A stretch of 64,000 bases of DNA from Bifidobacterium breve (GCA_945889475.1 CAMDBT010000002.1:62001-126000), one strand, 5' to 3'; positions 1 through 11,037 are shown, counted from the first letter of the stretch. The notes: generated from the sequence alone by a model not told the origin. Numbers and translations are program-made.

Positions 1-1
1 C

Positions 2-103
2 GGGCTACCGCTCGACGAAGCGAAAGAGCGTCTACACGAGGCATTCCCGGGGGTTGACGCCGACGCGGTGCTGCGCGCGGTAGGCGCAACTCCAAGCCCT
101 TGA
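2..103 (+). CDS. C-terminal end of a CDS truncated by the left window edge (…GLPLDEAKERLHEAFPGVDADAVLRAVGATPSP*)
   Basis: Open frame from base 2 to TGA at 101-103; family not recognisable. Confidence 0.45.
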   Translation, partial: GLPLDEAKERLHEAFPGVDADAVLRAVGATPSP

Positions 104-119
104 TTGCGTTGTAGCTGCT

Positions 120-1250
120 GTGGGTCGCTTCACAACACTGCTTGTCGTCGCCGCCGCGGCAGTTCTCGCGGCCGCGCCGGCGCAGGCCGCTTCGCTCTCG
201 CCGTCGTTCTTTGGCGTGATGGCGAACGGCCCGCTCGACGCGCCGGGGGTCGACCTCGTCAAGGAAGGCGCCGCGATGAAAGCCGCCGGCGTCGGCTCGA
301 TTCGGCTGCCGGTGCAGTGGCCCCTGCTGCAGCCGTACGCAAGCTTCGACCAAGCGCCGCCAGATGCTCGCGCCAATTACACCGATGTTGGTGGAATCCC
401 GACCGACTTCTCAAAGACCGACGCGCAGATCGCCGCCGCCGCTCGCAACAAGATTGAGGTGACGGCCTTGGTGCTGCGCGCGCCGGCGTGGGCGGCGCTC
501 GATCCAGCCGGTCTCTTTTCGCCGCCGCGCAACCCTGCCACATACGGGCGCTTCCTGACGACGCTGATCCGACGTTATGGGCCGAAGGGGAGCTTCTGGG
601 CCGCCAATCGGTCGCTGCCGAAGAGGCCGCTCCGCGCCTTCCAGATCTGGAATGAGCCAAGCCTTTCGCGTTACTTCGCGGTCAAGTCTTGGGCGCCCGC
701 CTACGCCAAGCTGCTGCGCGCCTCGTACAAGGCTGTGAAGGCCGCCGACTCCGGCGCGACTGTTGTAACGGCCGGTCTTCCCAACTTCTCCTGGCGTGAT
801 TATTCGACCCTGTTCAAAGCCGGGATGCGTTCCAGCGGCTACTTCGACGCCGTCGCCGTCCACCCGTTCACCGGAACCGCCAATGGAAGCGTCAAGATCC
901 TCAGCTTCGTCCGCGCGGTGCTCGACGCAAACGGCGCGCGCAAGGCGCCGCTCTGGGTTACCGAGATCGCCTGGCCATCTGGCCGCGGGAAAGCCGACGC
1001 CAATCAGAGCTGGCTCACGACTGAGGCCGGTCAAGCAACGAAGGTTGATCAGGTTTACCGGGCCTACGCGAAGAGCGCCAAACGGCTGAAGCTCAGGCGC
1101 GCCTACTGGTACAACTGGGTCAGTAGCGACAGTGGCAACCAGGACGCTTTCGAATATGCCGGACTGCGGCGCGTCGCTGCCGACGGCAGCTTTGTTGACA
1201 AGCCTGCGCTAGCGGCCTATCGCAAAGTCGCGCGCGCACTCACGCGCTGA
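120..1250 (+). CDS. Secreted glycoside-hydrolase-like protein (TIM-barrel cellulase/GH39-like)
   Basis: 376 aa, GTG start, signal peptide ([19 protein letters not shown]), motifs 'FQIWNEPS' and '[10 protein letters not shown]' typical of acid/base and nucleophile strands of clan A hydrolases. Confidence 0.75.
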   Translation: MGRFTTLLVVAAAAVLAAAPAQAASLSPSFFGVMANGPLDAPGVDLVKEGAAMKAAGVGSIRLPVQWPLLQPYASFDQAPPDARANYTDVGGIPTDFSKTDAQIAAAARNKIEVTALVLRAPAWAALDPAGLFSPPRNPATYGRFLTTLIRRYGPKGSFWAANRSLPKRPLRAFQIWNEPSLSRYFAVKSWAPAYAKLLRASYKAVKAADSGATVVTAGLPNFSWRDYSTLFKAGMRSSGYFDAVAVHPFTGTANGSVKILSFVRAVLDANGARKAPLWVTEIAWPSGRGKADANQSWLTTEAGQATKVDQVYRAYAKSAKRLKLRRAYWYNWVSSDSGNQDAFEYAGLRRVAADGSFVDKPALAAYRKVARALTR

Positions 1251-1306
1251 GCGGACCGACGCGCCACGCGACACCGCGGCGGCTGGCGGCCAATAGACTC
1301 GCGGTG

Positions 1307-4228
1307 ATGGCTTCGACCAATTCAATCGTCGTTTCCGGCGCCCGCGAGCACAATCTGAAAGAGATCTCGCTGGAGCTGCCACGAGACTCGTTGATCGTCA
1401 TCACAGGGCTGTCCGGATCGGGGAAATCTTCGCTCGCCTTCGACACGATCTACGCCGAAGGGCAGCGCCGATACGTCGAGTCGCTCAGCGCTTACGCGCG
1501 CCAGTTCCTCGGTCAGATGGACAAGCCAGACGTTGATTCGATTGAAGGGCTTTCGCCAGCGATCTCGATCGACCAGAAGACGACCTCGCGCAACCCGCGC
1601 TCAACGGTCGGCACGGTCACCGAGGTCTACGACTACCTGCGCCTGCTGTGGGCGCGAGTGGGCCATCCCCATTGCTACAAGTGCGGCGCCCCGATCGCCG
1701 GTCAATCGGCCGACCAGATCATCGACCAGGTGACCGAGCTGGCGGCGGGGACGCGGCTGATTGTGATGGCGCCGCTGATCCGTGATCGCAAGGGCGAGTA
1801 CGGCAAGCTCTTCGAAGGGCTCCGTGCCGACGGCTACGCGCGCGTGAAGGTTGATGGCGAGCTACGGATGCTCGACGAGGAGATCGAGCTCGACCGCAAG
1901 TTCAAGCATTCGATCTCAGTCGTGATTGACCGGCTCGTGATCCGCGACGGCGTCCGCAAGCGGCTAGCCGATTCGATTGAAACTGCAATCGCGCTGGCTG
2001 GCGGCATCGTTGAGGTCGAAACAGCTCCCGAGCAGGGCGAAGGCGAGCTGCTGACCTTCTCGGAGAGTTTTGCATGCCTCAAGTGCGGCGTCTCGATGCC
2101 CGAGCTTGAGCCGCGGATCTTCTCCTTCAACTCGCCGCACGGTGCCTGCGAGCGCTGCACGGGCCTCGGCTCGCAGATGGAGATCGATGCCGAGCTAATC
2201 GTCCCCGACCCGTCTCGTTCGATTGACGAGGGCGCCCTTGCCCCATGGGCGGCCAGCAGCTCGAACTACTACCAGCAGATTACGCAGGCCCTCGCAGCGG
2301 AGTACGACGTCGACGTAACCGTTCCATGGAAGTCACTTGCGAAGGCCGAGCGCGACTACTTCCTGCTCGGGACCGGGACTAGGGCGGTCGAGGTTAGCTA
2401 CCGCAACCGTTACGGCCGTACACGCGTCTACTCAACGCGGTTCGAGGGAATCATTCCGAACCTTGAACGCCGCTACCGAGAGACCGACTCGGAAGCAATG
2501 CGCGAACGGATTGAAGAGTTCATGGCGGTCGCCGCCTGTCCGGCCTGTGAAGGCTCAAGGCTGCGACCCGAGTCGCGTGCGGTGCTCGTCGGGGGGATCG
2601 CGATCAACCAGTTCACGGCGCTCACCGTGCGACGCGCCTTGAAGTGGGTTGAGGCCGTTGAGCTCTCCGAGACGGAGGCTCACATCGCGCGCCTGATCAT
2701 GCGTGAGATCTCCGAGCGGCTCAGCTTCCTTGAGAACGTTGGGATCGGCTACTTATCTCTCGACCGGGCAGCTTCGACGCTTTCAGGCGGCGAAGCGCAA
2801 AGGATCCGCCTAGCGACGCAGATCGGCTCAGCCTTGGTCGGGGTGCTCTACGTGCTCGACGAGCCGTCAATCGGCCTCCATCAGCGCGACAACGGCAAGC
2901 TGATCAAGACGCTAGAGAACCTGCGCGATCTGGGCAACACGGTGTTGGTCGTTGAACACGACGAGCAGACGATGCGTGCCGCAGACTGGCTCGTTGACCT
3001 AGGCCCCGGCGCCGGCGAGCACGGCGGCCAGATCGTCGCCGAAGGAACCGCTGCGACGGTCGAGAAGAACCGGCGCTCGCTGACCGGCCAGTTCCTCGCT
3101 GGAACGGCGAAGATTGAGGTACCTAGTACGCGCCGCGAGCCGAGCGGCGTGGTCGAAGTCATTGGGGCCCGCCAGCACAACCTGCGTGGGATCGACGTTC
3201 CGTTCCCGCTCGGCGTCTTCACGGTCGTTACCGGCGTCTCCGGGTCAGGCAAGTCGACGCTCGTCAACGAGGTGCTTTTCAAGTCGATTGCCGGCCGACT
3301 CCACCGTGCACGCCAACGGCCGGGTGCGCACGAGCAGGTGCTTGGGCTAGAGCAGCTCGACAAGATCATCCAGGTCGATCAGTCACCGATCGGCCGCACG
3401 CCACGCTCCAATCCGGCCACCTACACCGGCCTCTTCGACGTGATCCGAGACCTTTTCTCAAAGACGCCGGAGGCGCGCGCCCGTGGCTACAAGCCGGGCC
3501 GCTTCTCGTTCAACGTCAAGGGCGGCCGCTGCGAAGTTTGCCGCGGCGATGGGCAGATCAAGATTGAGATGCACTTCCTTCCCGACGTTTACGTTCCCTG
3601 CGAGCAATGTCACGGCAAGCGCTACAACAAGGAGACGCTCGAGGTTCGCTTCAAGGGACGGACGATCGCCGACGTGCTTGACATGTCGGTTGAGCAGGCG
3701 CTGGAGTTCTTCGTTCACATCCCGAAGGTGCACCGTCGTCTGCAGACGCTGAGCGACGTTGGCCTCGGTTACCTGCGCCTCGGGCAGCCAGCCACGACGC
3801 TCTCCGGTGGCGAGGCGCAGCGCGTCAAGCTGGCAACCGAGTTGTCGAAGATCGCTACCGGCAAGACGCTCTACATCCTCGACGAGCCGACCACCGGGCT
3901 TCACTTCGCCGACGTCCAGCGGCTGCTCGAGGTGCTCCACCGTCTCGTCGACTCAGGCAACTCGGTCGTCGTGATCGAACACAACCTCGATGTGATCAAG
4001 ACAGCGGACCGAATCATCGACATGGGCCCTGAAGGCGGCGACGAAGGCGGCATCGTTGTCGCCGAGGGGACTCCCGAGCAGGTCGCTGGCACGCTCGGCT
4101 CGCACACCGGCAAGTTTCTCGCCGAGCTGGTAACCGCGACGAAGCCGGCGGCGAAGGCCAAGCCGAGAGCGAACGGCGCTGCGCCGAGGCGTAAAGCCGG
4201 CGGGCGGCCGGCGAAGGCCGCGGCGTAG
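1307..4228 (+). CDS. uvrA: Excinuclease ABC subunit A
   Basis: Walker [15 protein letters not shown] and [10 protein letters not shown], two LSGGEAQR signatures, zinc-finger cysteines (CEVCRGDG…[10 protein letters not shown]); ATG at 1307 preferred over GTG 1304; Lys/Ala/Pro-rich C-terminal tail. Confidence 0.98.
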   Translation: MASTNSIVVSGAREHNLKEISLELPRDSLIVITGLSGSGKSSLAFDTIYAEGQRRYVESLSAYARQFLGQMDKPDVDSIEGLSPAISIDQKTTSRNPRSTVGTVTEVYDYLRLLWARVGHPHCYKCGAPIAGQSADQIIDQVTELAAGTRLIVMAPLIRDRKGEYGKLFEGLRADGYARVKVDGELRMLDEEIELDRKFKHSISVVIDRLVIRDGVRKRLADSIETAIALAGGIVEVETAPEQGEGELLTFSESFACLKCGVSMPELEPRIFSFNSPHGACERCTGLGSQMEIDAELIVPDPSRSIDEGALAPWAASSSNYYQQITQALAAEYDVDVTVPWKSLAKAERDYFLLGTGTRAVEVSYRNRYGRTRVYSTRFEGIIPNLERRYRETDSEAMRERIEEFMAVAACPACEGSRLRPESRAVLVGGIAINQFTALTVRRALKWVEAVELSETEAHIARLIMREISERLSFLENVGIGYLSLDRAASTLSGGEAQRIRLATQIGSALVGVLYVLDEPSIGLHQRDNGKLIKTLENLRDLGNTVLVVEHDEQTMRAADWLVDLGPGAGEHGGQIVAEGTAATVEKNRRSLTGQFLAGTAKIEVPSTRREPSGVVEVIGARQHNLRGIDVPFPLGVFTVVTGVSGSGKSTLVNEVLFKSIAGRLHRARQRPGAHEQVLGLEQLDKIIQVDQSPIGRTPRSNPATYTGLFDVIRDLFSKTPEARARGYKPGRFSFNVKGGRCEVCRGDGQIKIEMHFLPDVYVPCEQCHGKRYNKETLEVRFKGRTIADVLDMSVEQALEFFVHIPKVHRRLQTLSDVGLGYLRLGQPATTLSGGEAQRVKLATELSKIATGKTLYILDEPTTGLHFADVQRLLEVLHRLVDSGNSVVVIEHNLDVIKTADRIIDMGPEGGDEGGIVVAEGTPEQVAGTLGSHTGKFLAELVTATKPAAKAKPRANGAAPRRKAGGRPAKAAA

Positions 4229-4237
4229 GGCGGGGCG

Positions 4238-4843
4238 ATGGAGGAAACGAAGCTGACAGCCGAGCTGGCGCGCCTCTGGGCAGTCAAGTGGCGCTGGTAC
4301 GAGCGCGACTCGCTCCCCTGGCGCCGTTTTCTGATCCACCGCGAGATGGCCAAGCGTGGCGCCTTTGCGCGCTGGCCGCTGCAGGGAGAGCCGCTCGAGA
4401 TGTTCCGTCAAGGCAGGCTTGAGGTGGGCGAAGGAACGCTCTTTGAGCCAGGCGTCTGGCTGACTGCTGGCGACGCGGGCCGAATCACGATCGGCAACGG
4501 CGTCTTCCTCAACCAGGTCGTGATGGTGGCGGCGGTTGAGTCGGTGACAATCGGCGACCACTGCATGGTCGCCAACGGCTGCGTGATCACCGACGGCGAC
4601 CACCGTTTCGACCACCCAACCACACCGATCACGCACCAGGGCTTCAGGCACAAGGGCGCGACGGTGATCGGAGAGAACGTCTGGCTAGGAGCCAACTCGG
4701 TCGTGACCGGTGGCGTCACGATCGGCGCCCGCTCGGTGATCGGCGCGGGGAGCGTCGTTACCAGCGACATCCCGGCCGGCGTCATCGCTGCCGGCGCACC
4801 GGCGCGGGTGCTGCGGGAGATCCAGTTTGCTAGCGCCAACTGA
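4238..4843 (+). CDS. Acyltransferase with hexapeptide repeats
   Basis: Left-handed beta-helix repeats (VTIGDHCMVANGCVITDGDH…VIGENVWLGANSVVTGGVTIGARSVIGAGSVV). Confidence 0.9.
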   Translation: MEETKLTAELARLWAVKWRWYERDSLPWRRFLIHREMAKRGAFARWPLQGEPLEMFRQGRLEVGEGTLFEPGVWLTAGDAGRITIGNGVFLNQVVMVAAVESVTIGDHCMVANGCVITDGDHRFDHPTTPITHQGFRHKGATVIGENVWLGANSVVTGGVTIGARSVIGAGSVVTSDIPAGVIAAGAPARVLREIQFASAN

Positions 4844-4849
4844 CGAGCA

Positions 4850-5737
4850 TTAGCGCTCGCTGCGGAAGGCGGTCAGCTGGTCGTAATCAATCGAGTAGCC
4901 GTGCTCAGGGCCAGGGAACGAACGGTCGCGTACATCCTCGGCAAAGGCGCTAACGCCGTCAACCATCTCGTCAAGGATGTTGGCGTAGCGCTTGACGAAA
5001 CGCGCCCCTAGCCCTTCGCGGATGCCGAGCAGATCGTGGAAGACGAGGACCTGGCCGTCGACGCCGCCGCCAGCGCCAATGCCGATCACCGGAACCGAAA
5101 TCCGCGGCATAATCTCGGCCGCCAGCTCCGATGGGATTGCCTCGAAGACGATCGAGAAGCAGCCCGCCTCTTGCAGCGCAATCGCCTGATCACGGATCAG
5201 CAGCGCCTGCGCGGCGGTCTTCCCTTGCGCGCGGTAGCCACCTAGCGCCGTTGACGTCTGCGGCGTCAACCCAACGTGGCCCATCACCGGGATACCGGCG
5301 TTGCTGATCGCGCTGGCGCGGGCAACCGACGTTGGCCCCCCGCCTTCGAGCTTGACCGCTGCGCAGCCAGCTTCCTTCACAAATCGCAGCGCTGTCGTCA
5401 CCGCCTGCTCGTCGCTTACCTCGTAGGAGCCGAAGGGGAGATCACCAATCAGGAACGGTGAATGGAGGCCGCGGCGCGCGGCCTTGGCGAGCATCAGGAT
5501 CTCGTCGAGCTCGACCGGGACGGTTGAGTCGTAGCCGAGCACTGTCATCGCGCCGGAGTCGCCGACGAGGACCACATCAACGCCGGCCTTCTCTGCTGCC
5601 AAGGCGCTTGGGTAGTCGTAGGCGGTGACCATCACGATCGGCTCACCGAGCCGCTTCATTTCGACCAGGCGCGGAAGCGTCATAGGTAGGCGCGAGGCGT
5701 CGGCCGGGATTTCGATTCGGTTTGGCATCGTTGACAT
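4850..5737 (-). CDS. panB: 3-methyl-2-oxobutanoate hydroxymethyltransferase
   Basis: PanB motifs (MVTAYDYPSALAAEKAGVDVVLVGDS, VKLEGG, GHVGLTPQ, PVIGIGAG). Confidence 0.97.
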   Translation of the reverse strand: MSTMPNRIEIPADASRLPMTLPRLVEMKRLGEPIVMVTAYDYPSALAAEKAGVDVVLVGDSGAMTVLGYDSTVPVELDEILMLAKAARRGLHSPFLIGDLPFGSYEVSDEQAVTTALRFVKEAGCAAVKLEGGGPTSVARASAISNAGIPVMGHVGLTPQTSTALGGYRAQGKTAAQALLIRDQAIALQEAGCFSIVFEAIPSELAAEIMPRISVPVIGIGAGGGVDGQVLVFHDLLGIREGLGARFVKRYANILDEMVDGVSAFAEDVRDRSFPGPEHGYSIDYDQLTAFRSER

Positions 5738-5763
5738 CGGTTGCTCCTTCTGGTCGGCGCCGC

Positions 5764-6657
5764 CTAACGGTTGGCGGTCGCCGCCTCTCGGTCGGTACAG
5801 ATGGTCAAGTTGTCGATCAGCCGAACCCCGTCGATCGTCGCGGCGCAGGCGATCAGCAAGGTGCCGCTCAGCTCTTGGGCTGGCTCGAGCGTGGTGGGGT
5901 CCGTGATCGCGAAGTACTCGGGAGTGATACCCGCCTCACGGAGGTGGTCAACGGCGACGGCAATAGCGGCCTCAGGCGAGGGAGTGCTGTGATCGCTTAT
6001 GGCATCGGCCGCGACCTGCAATGCGGCTGAGATCTCGAGTGCCTGCTCGCGCGCCGGCGTCGTCAACCGTGCGTTGCGGCTCGAGAACGCTAGCCCGTCC
6101 TCGTCGCGAACAGTTTCGGCCGTGACAATCTCAACTGGGATCCGGAGTTCGCCAACGATTTTGCGCACGACCAGCGCCTGTTGCGCGTCCTTGGCGCCGA
6201 AGTAAGCGACGTCCGGGGCAACAATATTCAGCAGGATTGTCACAACGGTCGCCATCCCGTCGAAGTGGCCTACGCCGCGCGCTTCACCTTCGAGCGTTTC
6301 AGTCAGTGGCCCGCGCACTTGGACGCCGGTCGCAAAGCCATCCGGGTAGATCTCTTCGACGCTCGGCGCAAAACAGATCGTCGCTCCTGCGGCGGCTGCG
6401 AGCTCAACGTCGCGCTGCTCGTCGCGCGGGTAACGCTCGAGATCGTCAGCGCGGTTGAACTGGGTCGGGTTGACGAAGATCGACACGACGACAACTTCAT
6501 GTTCGCTCGCGGCGCGCTCGATCAGCGCTCGATGGCCGGCGTGCAGCGCGCCCATCGTCGCGACGAACCCGACCGTCGCACCGCTGCATCGAAGCGCAGC
6601 GATCTCGCCCCTGATCTGAGGAACTGTTCGAATCGTTTGAACGATGCGTTCTGTCAT
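5764..6657 (-). CDS. panC: Pantoate--beta-alanine ligase
   Basis: PanC motifs (VGFVATMGALHAGHRALI, SIFVNPTQF, DVAYFGAKDAQQ, SSRNARL). Confidence 0.97.
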   Translation of the reverse strand: MTERIVQTIRTVPQIRGEIAALRCSGATVGFVATMGALHAGHRALIERAASEHEVVVVSIFVNPTQFNRADDLERYPRDEQRDVELAAAAGATICFAPSVEEIYPDGFATGVQVRGPLTETLEGEARGVGHFDGMATVVTILLNIVAPDVAYFGAKDAQQALVVRKIVGELRIPVEIVTAETVRDEDGLAFSSRNARLTTPAREQALEISAALQVAADAISDHSTPSPEAAIAVAVDHLREAGITPEYFAITDPTTLEPAQELSGTLLIACAATIDGVRLIDNLTICTDREAATANR

Positions 6658-6798
6658 TTCGGTCCAGTTCCCGTCAGGGATACCGGTCGCGCATTAGGTC
6701 GTACTTCAGCTGCCAACTGCAATTGCCACTACACGGTCCGCGCCCGAGGGTTACGGCCAGTTGCTGAAAAGGTAGCAGTCCGCCCCGCGGTACTTGCT

Positions 6799-7950
6799 CT
6801 ACGAGTCGTTCTGCGCTGCTCCGATCGGCATCTGATCGCTCACGCCCGCGGATGTCTCACGTGCCCCCCGATCGGCCGCGGTCTTCAAAACGTCCAACGT
6901 TCTGCGGGCTGAAAGCGCCCAGCTGAGACTTTCGGCACGCGCACGCGCCTGAACGCTGATTCTCGTTCTCAGCGGCTCGTCGTCGACCAGTCGTTTGGCG
7001 GCAGCAACAAAATCACCGAGCGTCTCAGCATGGAGCCCAGTCTGGCCGTCGACGATCGACTCCTTTAGTCCGCCGACAGGGTGCGCGACCGTCGGGGTGC
7101 CGCTAGCCGCCGCCTCCAACGTCGCCGAAGACCATCCCTCTGCCGCCGATGCTGTGGCAGCAAGCCAGGAGCGGCTTAGTAGCGCCCGCTTTGCCTCGTC
7201 GTTGACGTGGCCGTGGAAGCGGACGCGGTCGTCCAGCCCCCGCGCGACGACCTCTGCCTTCAGATCGGGTCCGTGGTCGCCATCGCCGACCACATCAAGC
7301 GTCAGGCCGTCGACCGCGCTGACTACGTCGAACAGCGTCTCGACCCGCTTGTAGGCCTTCAGCCTGCCGAGGAAGACCATCGTTGGCTGGTCACTCTTGG
7401 CCCCAGGCTGAAAGAACTCGCTGTCGACGCCTGGGTAGACGACGTCGATTGCGGAGCTGGGAATCCTGTGCGTTCGAGCGACCTCATCCTTCGTTGCTTC
7501 GGAGACGACGAGGAAGTGCGAACGCCGGTAAAGCGAACGGAGCGGGATCGTCTCCAGCGCCTGCGCAGCTACTCGACCGAACTGTCCCATCTCGTCGACG
7601 TACATCGATTGGTGGACGTGGTGAATCAAAGAAACGCGCGGACCCTTCAGCCAAATTGGCGTCATCCAGCAGATTCCGTTGATGATCTCGAGCGTCACGT
7701 CAGCGCTGGGGACGCGACCGGCGAGGCCGCGAAGCAGCGTCCTCGGGAAGACACTGATGCGCGAGCCAACACGGTAGACCGTAAGGTTAGGTCGGCGTTC
7801 GACGGACGGCGCGCCGTCGAAGCCACCAGCGATCACGGTCACGCGATGCCCCCACCGAAGCCAATGGTCGATCTGGCCGGTCAAGTGGACACCGACTCCA
7901 CCGGAGTCAGGGTTTTCCCAGTCACGATCTGTGAGGATCGAAATGTGCAT
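6799..7950 (-). CDS. Glycosyltransferase family 4 (GT-B)
   Basis: GT4 fold: GGVGVH…, VVYPGVDSEFFQPG, 'AAEGWSSATLEAAASGTPTVAHPVGG'. Confidence 0.88.
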   Translation of the reverse strand: MHISILTDRDWENPDSGGVGVHLTGQIDHWLRWGHRVTVIAGGFDGAPSVERRPNLTVYRVGSRISVFPRTLLRGLAGRVPSADVTLEIINGICWMTPIWLKGPRVSLIHHVHQSMYVDEMGQFGRVAAQALETIPLRSLYRRSHFLVVSEATKDEVARTHRIPSSAIDVVYPGVDSEFFQPGAKSDQPTMVFLGRLKAYKRVETLFDVVSAVDGLTLDVVGDGDHGPDLKAEVVARGLDDRVRFHGHVNDEAKRALLSRSWLAATASAAEGWSSATLEAAASGTPTVAHPVGGLKESIVDGQTGLHAETLGDFVAAAKRLVDDEPLRTRISVQARARAESLSWALSARRTLDVLKTAADRGARETSAGVSDQMPIGAAQNDS

Positions 7951-8081
7951 TCGGACAATTTACGCGCTCGCGAGCGATATTGACGGTTGCTTACCAACGC
8001 GGGCTTGCAGGACGTTGGCAGGGTCAGCTTCGGCTGTCAACTTGCGGGTCGGAATCCTGCGGTGTTGTAGGTTCTCGGCCG

Positions 8082-9149
8082 ATGAGGTCTCTCGCCAGAA
8101 GTCCTTCACCACTTGGGCGGCTGACCGATCGGTCCGGCAAGCAAGCATTCGCTAGGGCACCGATGAGGATCAGCTTCGCCGGCGGTGGCACCGACGTTGC
8201 GCCCTACCCGGAGCGCGAAGGAGGAGCAGTTCTGAGCGCTGCGATCAGGCGCTACGCCTATGCATCGGCGCGAATTCGAGAGGATGATCAGTTGGTGATT
8301 CGCAGCCTTGACCTAGGGCTGGTTGCAGCAGGGCGGATCGGCGAGCTCAGCGAGCTCGACCAACGGCTTCATCTGCTCAGCGGACCGGTTGGACGTTTGG
8401 CATCGGACGGGCGCGGCGTTGAGCTGCGCGTCCAGTCGCAGGCGCCGCCAGGGTCTGGACTCGGCGCCTCGTCGACGATTGTCGTCGCTGTGGTCGGCGC
8501 ATTGCTCGCCGCTTACGGGAGGAGTGCGTCGGCTCATCAAATAGCCCAAGCAGCGATCGAGATTGAACGCCAGGATCTCGGCCTGACCGGTGGCACCCAA
8601 GATCACTTCGCCGCGGCTTTCGGAGGTGTCAATTTCCTCGAGTTCAGCGGCGACGAAGTGACGGTTAACCAACTCAAGCTGCCGACGGCGACGATCGCAA
8701 CGCTGGAACACAACCTGCTGCTCTGTCATCTCGGAGCATCGCGCGAGTCGGCAACGATCATTGATGACCAGAGCGAGCGGTACCAGAGCCACGCTGGCAC
8801 AACCGCCGCGGCGCTTGATCGCCAGAAGGAGTTGGCGCAGGAGATGAAGAAGATCCTGCTCGCTGGTCAGTTGGACGAGTTTGGCTGCCTGCTCAACGAG
8901 TCCTGGATTTCGAAGCAGCAGCTCTCCCCATTGATCTCGACTGAGGCTGCCGTGCAGGCCCACCGAACGGCACTCGATGCCGGTGCGCTTGGAGGGAAGA
9001 TCACGGGTGCCGGTGGCGGCGGATACATGCTGTTCTACGCTCCGTTCGATTGTCGTTTCGAGGTTGCCCAGGCACTCCGTGATGACAGCTTTGATGTGCT
9101 GGACGTCTCATTCGACGAGATCGGTATGGAGTCTTGGACCGATGAGTGA
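8082..9149 (+). CDS. hddA: GHMP kinase, probable D-glycero-alpha-D-manno-heptose-7-phosphate kinase
   Basis: RAPMRISFAGGGTDVAPYPE, PPGSGLGASSTIVVAVVGAL, GGKITGAGGGGYMLFY; start at 8082 (within ORF 7980-9149) preferred because TAGGTT lies 8 nt upstream. Confidence 0.87.
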   Translation: MRSLARSPSPLGRLTDRSGKQAFARAPMRISFAGGGTDVAPYPEREGGAVLSAAIRRYAYASARIREDDQLVIRSLDLGLVAAGRIGELSELDQRLHLLSGPVGRLASDGRGVELRVQSQAPPGSGLGASSTIVVAVVGALLAAYGRSASAHQIAQAAIEIERQDLGLTGGTQDHFAAAFGGVNFLEFSGDEVTVNQLKLPTATIATLEHNLLLCHLGASRESATIIDDQSERYQSHAGTTAAALDRQKELAQEMKKILLAGQLDEFGCLLNESWISKQQLSPLISTEAAVQAHRTALDAGALGGKITGAGGGGYMLFYAPFDCRFEVAQALRDDSFDVLDVSFDEIGMESWTDE

Positions 9150-9759
9150 GCTAGCTGGCGGGCCGGATGGTTCGTCCCGCGACGCCGCTACGGCGGTAAC
9201 ACATCGCCGCGTCATTCATGACGAGCTGCTGGCGAGCCTTGCTAGCCCTGAAGCCGCCGCGGCGATCGAACGATCGGCGGCATTGATTGCGCAGAGCCTC
9301 GCGCGAGGAGGGAAGGCGATCTTCTTCGGTAATGGTGGCAGCGCCGCTGACGCTGAACACATCGCCGCTGAGCTGGTTGGGCGCTACCGCGCCGATCGGC
9401 GACCACTGGCAGCGATGTCGCTTGGCGCTAATGCTGCGGTTGCTTCGGCTTTGGCCAATGACTTCGGTTACGAGCAGGCGTTCGCGCGTGAACTAGACGC
9501 TCTGGCGAGCCCTGATGATGTGGCAATTGCGATTACAACTAGTGGCCGCTCCGCGAACATCCTCGCCGCGCTCCAGTTGGCGCGATCAAAAGGGGTCTCG
9601 ACGGTGGCAATAACCGGCCTCGGCCACCAGCTCGATCAGTTGGCCGACTCGCTAGTCGTGGTTGAATCGTCGGTGGTGGCGCTGATCCAAGAGATCCATG
9701 CTGTTGTTGGCCACGTGATCTGCGAGCTAGTTGAGGCGGAGATGGGCTTCGCCGCGTGA
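9142..9759 (+). CDS. gmhA: Sedoheptulose-7-phosphate isomerase / SIS-domain protein
   Basis: SIS domain 'GKAIFFGNGGSAADAEHIAAELVGRY', ITTSGRSANI; ATG at 9142 overlaps end of hddA. Confidence 0.92.
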   Translation: MSELAGGPDGSSRDAATAVTHRRVIHDELLASLASPEAAAAIERSAALIAQSLARGGKAIFFGNGGSAADAEHIAAELVGRYRADRRPLAAMSLGANAAVASALANDFGYEQAFARELDALASPDDVAIAITTSGRSANILAALQLARSKGVSTVAITGLGHQLDQLADSLVVVESSVVALIQEIHAVVGHVICELVEAEMGFAA

Positions 9760-10307
9760 TTCCGATCGCGACCGTCTTTGTCGACCGCGACGGCGTTATC
9801 AACCGTAAGCTGCCCGATGGCGAATACGTCAACAGCCTCGATCAGTTCGACCTTCTCCCCGGCAGCGTAGAGGCGCTCGCTGCGCTCTCAAACGCCGGCT
9901 CGCGCGTGATTGTCGTGACAAACCAACAGGGAGTCGGCAAGGGTCTCACGCAGCCGCACGCGCTCGATCAGATTCATCAGAGACTACGTGCCGCAGTCGC
10001 GGCCGCGGGCGGTGTGCTCACGGCGATCATCGTCTGCCCGCACATAGAGGGCAGCTGCGATTGCCGTAAACCGCGGATCGGTCTTTTCGTTGAGGCGAAG
10101 CGGCGCTATCCGCAGATCGAATTCTCCGACTCGGTGGTGATCGGCGACTCGACCTGCGACATCGAAGCGGCTGGGCAGATTGGCGCTAATGCGATTCTTG
10201 TGACCGACGAGCAGGGCGAGCCGGCAAGTGGTCGTAGCACTGTGAGCTCGCTGGCCGGCGCAGTGGAGCTGTTGCTGACCCCAGAGCGCGCCGACAATGA
10301 AGTTTGA
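9756..10307 (+). CDS. gmhB: D-glycero-D-manno-heptose-1,7-bisphosphate 7-phosphatase (HAD family)
   Basis: VFVDRDGVINRKLPDGEYV, VVTNQQGVGKG, CPHIEGSCDCRKP zinc-binding motif; GTG start overlaps gmhA stop. Confidence 0.93.
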   Translation: MIPIATVFVDRDGVINRKLPDGEYVNSLDQFDLLPGSVEALAALSNAGSRVIVVTNQQGVGKGLTQPHALDQIHQRLRAAVAAAGGVLTAIIVCPHIEGSCDCRKPRIGLFVEAKRRYPQIEFSDSVVIGDSTCDIEAAGQIGANAILVTDEQGEPASGRSTVSSLAGAVELLLTPERADNEV

Positions 10308-11037
10308 GAGCCCGCCCCGCGAGCACGGACTGGAGCGGGTTCGTCAGTTGTGGACGCTGTGGCGAAACGAGCCATCTGATCCTGGCCCGTTCTACTCCTT
10401 GATGGCGACCGAAGCGGCCGCTCAGCTCGACGTTGAAGTTGGTCCGCTAGCAGGTCAGCGAATCGCTGACCTAGGCTGCGGGCCTGGTTTCTACAGCCGC
10501 AGTCTTCGCGACGCGGGCGCCGAGGTAGTCCCGATCGATAACTCTCTTGGCGAGCTTTCGCTTCAAGGCGAGCCGCCGCCTGGCTTCGTGCTAGCTGATG
10601 CCAGCGACCTGCCGTTTCCCGACCGATCGTTCGATGGTGTGTTCTGCTCGAATCTGCTCGAGCACACGCCAAACTCGCCTGACGTTCTGACCGAGATCAC
10701 CCGCGTGCTCAAGACCGGTGGGTGGGGCTACCTGTCATGGACGAATTGGTATTCGCCTTGGGGCGGCCACGACATTGCTCCTTACCACTTCCTCGGTGTT
10801 CGGGTCGGACCAAGGGTCTACCAGATGCTCCACGGGCCGCCCGCAAAGAACGTCGTCGGCAAGACCTTGTGGCCGGTTCACATCGGGCAGACGCTGCGGC
10901 TGCTGGAACGCGATGATGCGATCGAAGTCACGCGAGTTGAGCCTCGCTATTGGCCCCAGTTTCGGTTCATCATGCGGATCCCGGGGCTCCGCGAACTGCT
11001 CTCGTGGAACTGCGTTGTGTACTTCCGCAAGCGGTGA
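10297..11037 (+). CDS. Class I SAM-dependent methyltransferase
   Basis: IADLGCGPGFYSRSLRDAGAEVVPID, FDGVFCSNLLEHT; overlaps gmhB by 11 bp. Confidence 0.88.
   Translation: MKFESPPREHGLERVRQLWTLWRNEPSDPGPFYSLMATEAAAQLDVEVGPLAGQRIADLGCGPGFYSRSLRDAGAEVVPIDNSLGELSLQGEPPPGFVLADASDLPFPDRSFDGVFCSNLLEHTPNSPDVLTEITRVLKTGGWGYLSWTNWYSPWGGHDIAPYHFLGVRVGPRVYQMLHGPPAKNVVGKTLWPVHIGQTLRLLERDDAIEVTRVEPRYWPQFRFIMRIPGLRELLSWNCVVYFRKR

Noticed and set aside
411-1034. 207-aa minus-strand ORF opposite the glycoside hydrolase
   Set aside because: Shadow ORF in high-GC DNA; no recognisable domain and the plus frame has clear signal peptide and GH motifs
6181-6912. 243-aa plus-strand ORF opposite panC
   Set aside because: Overlaps confident panC; composition is Arg-rich shadow translation
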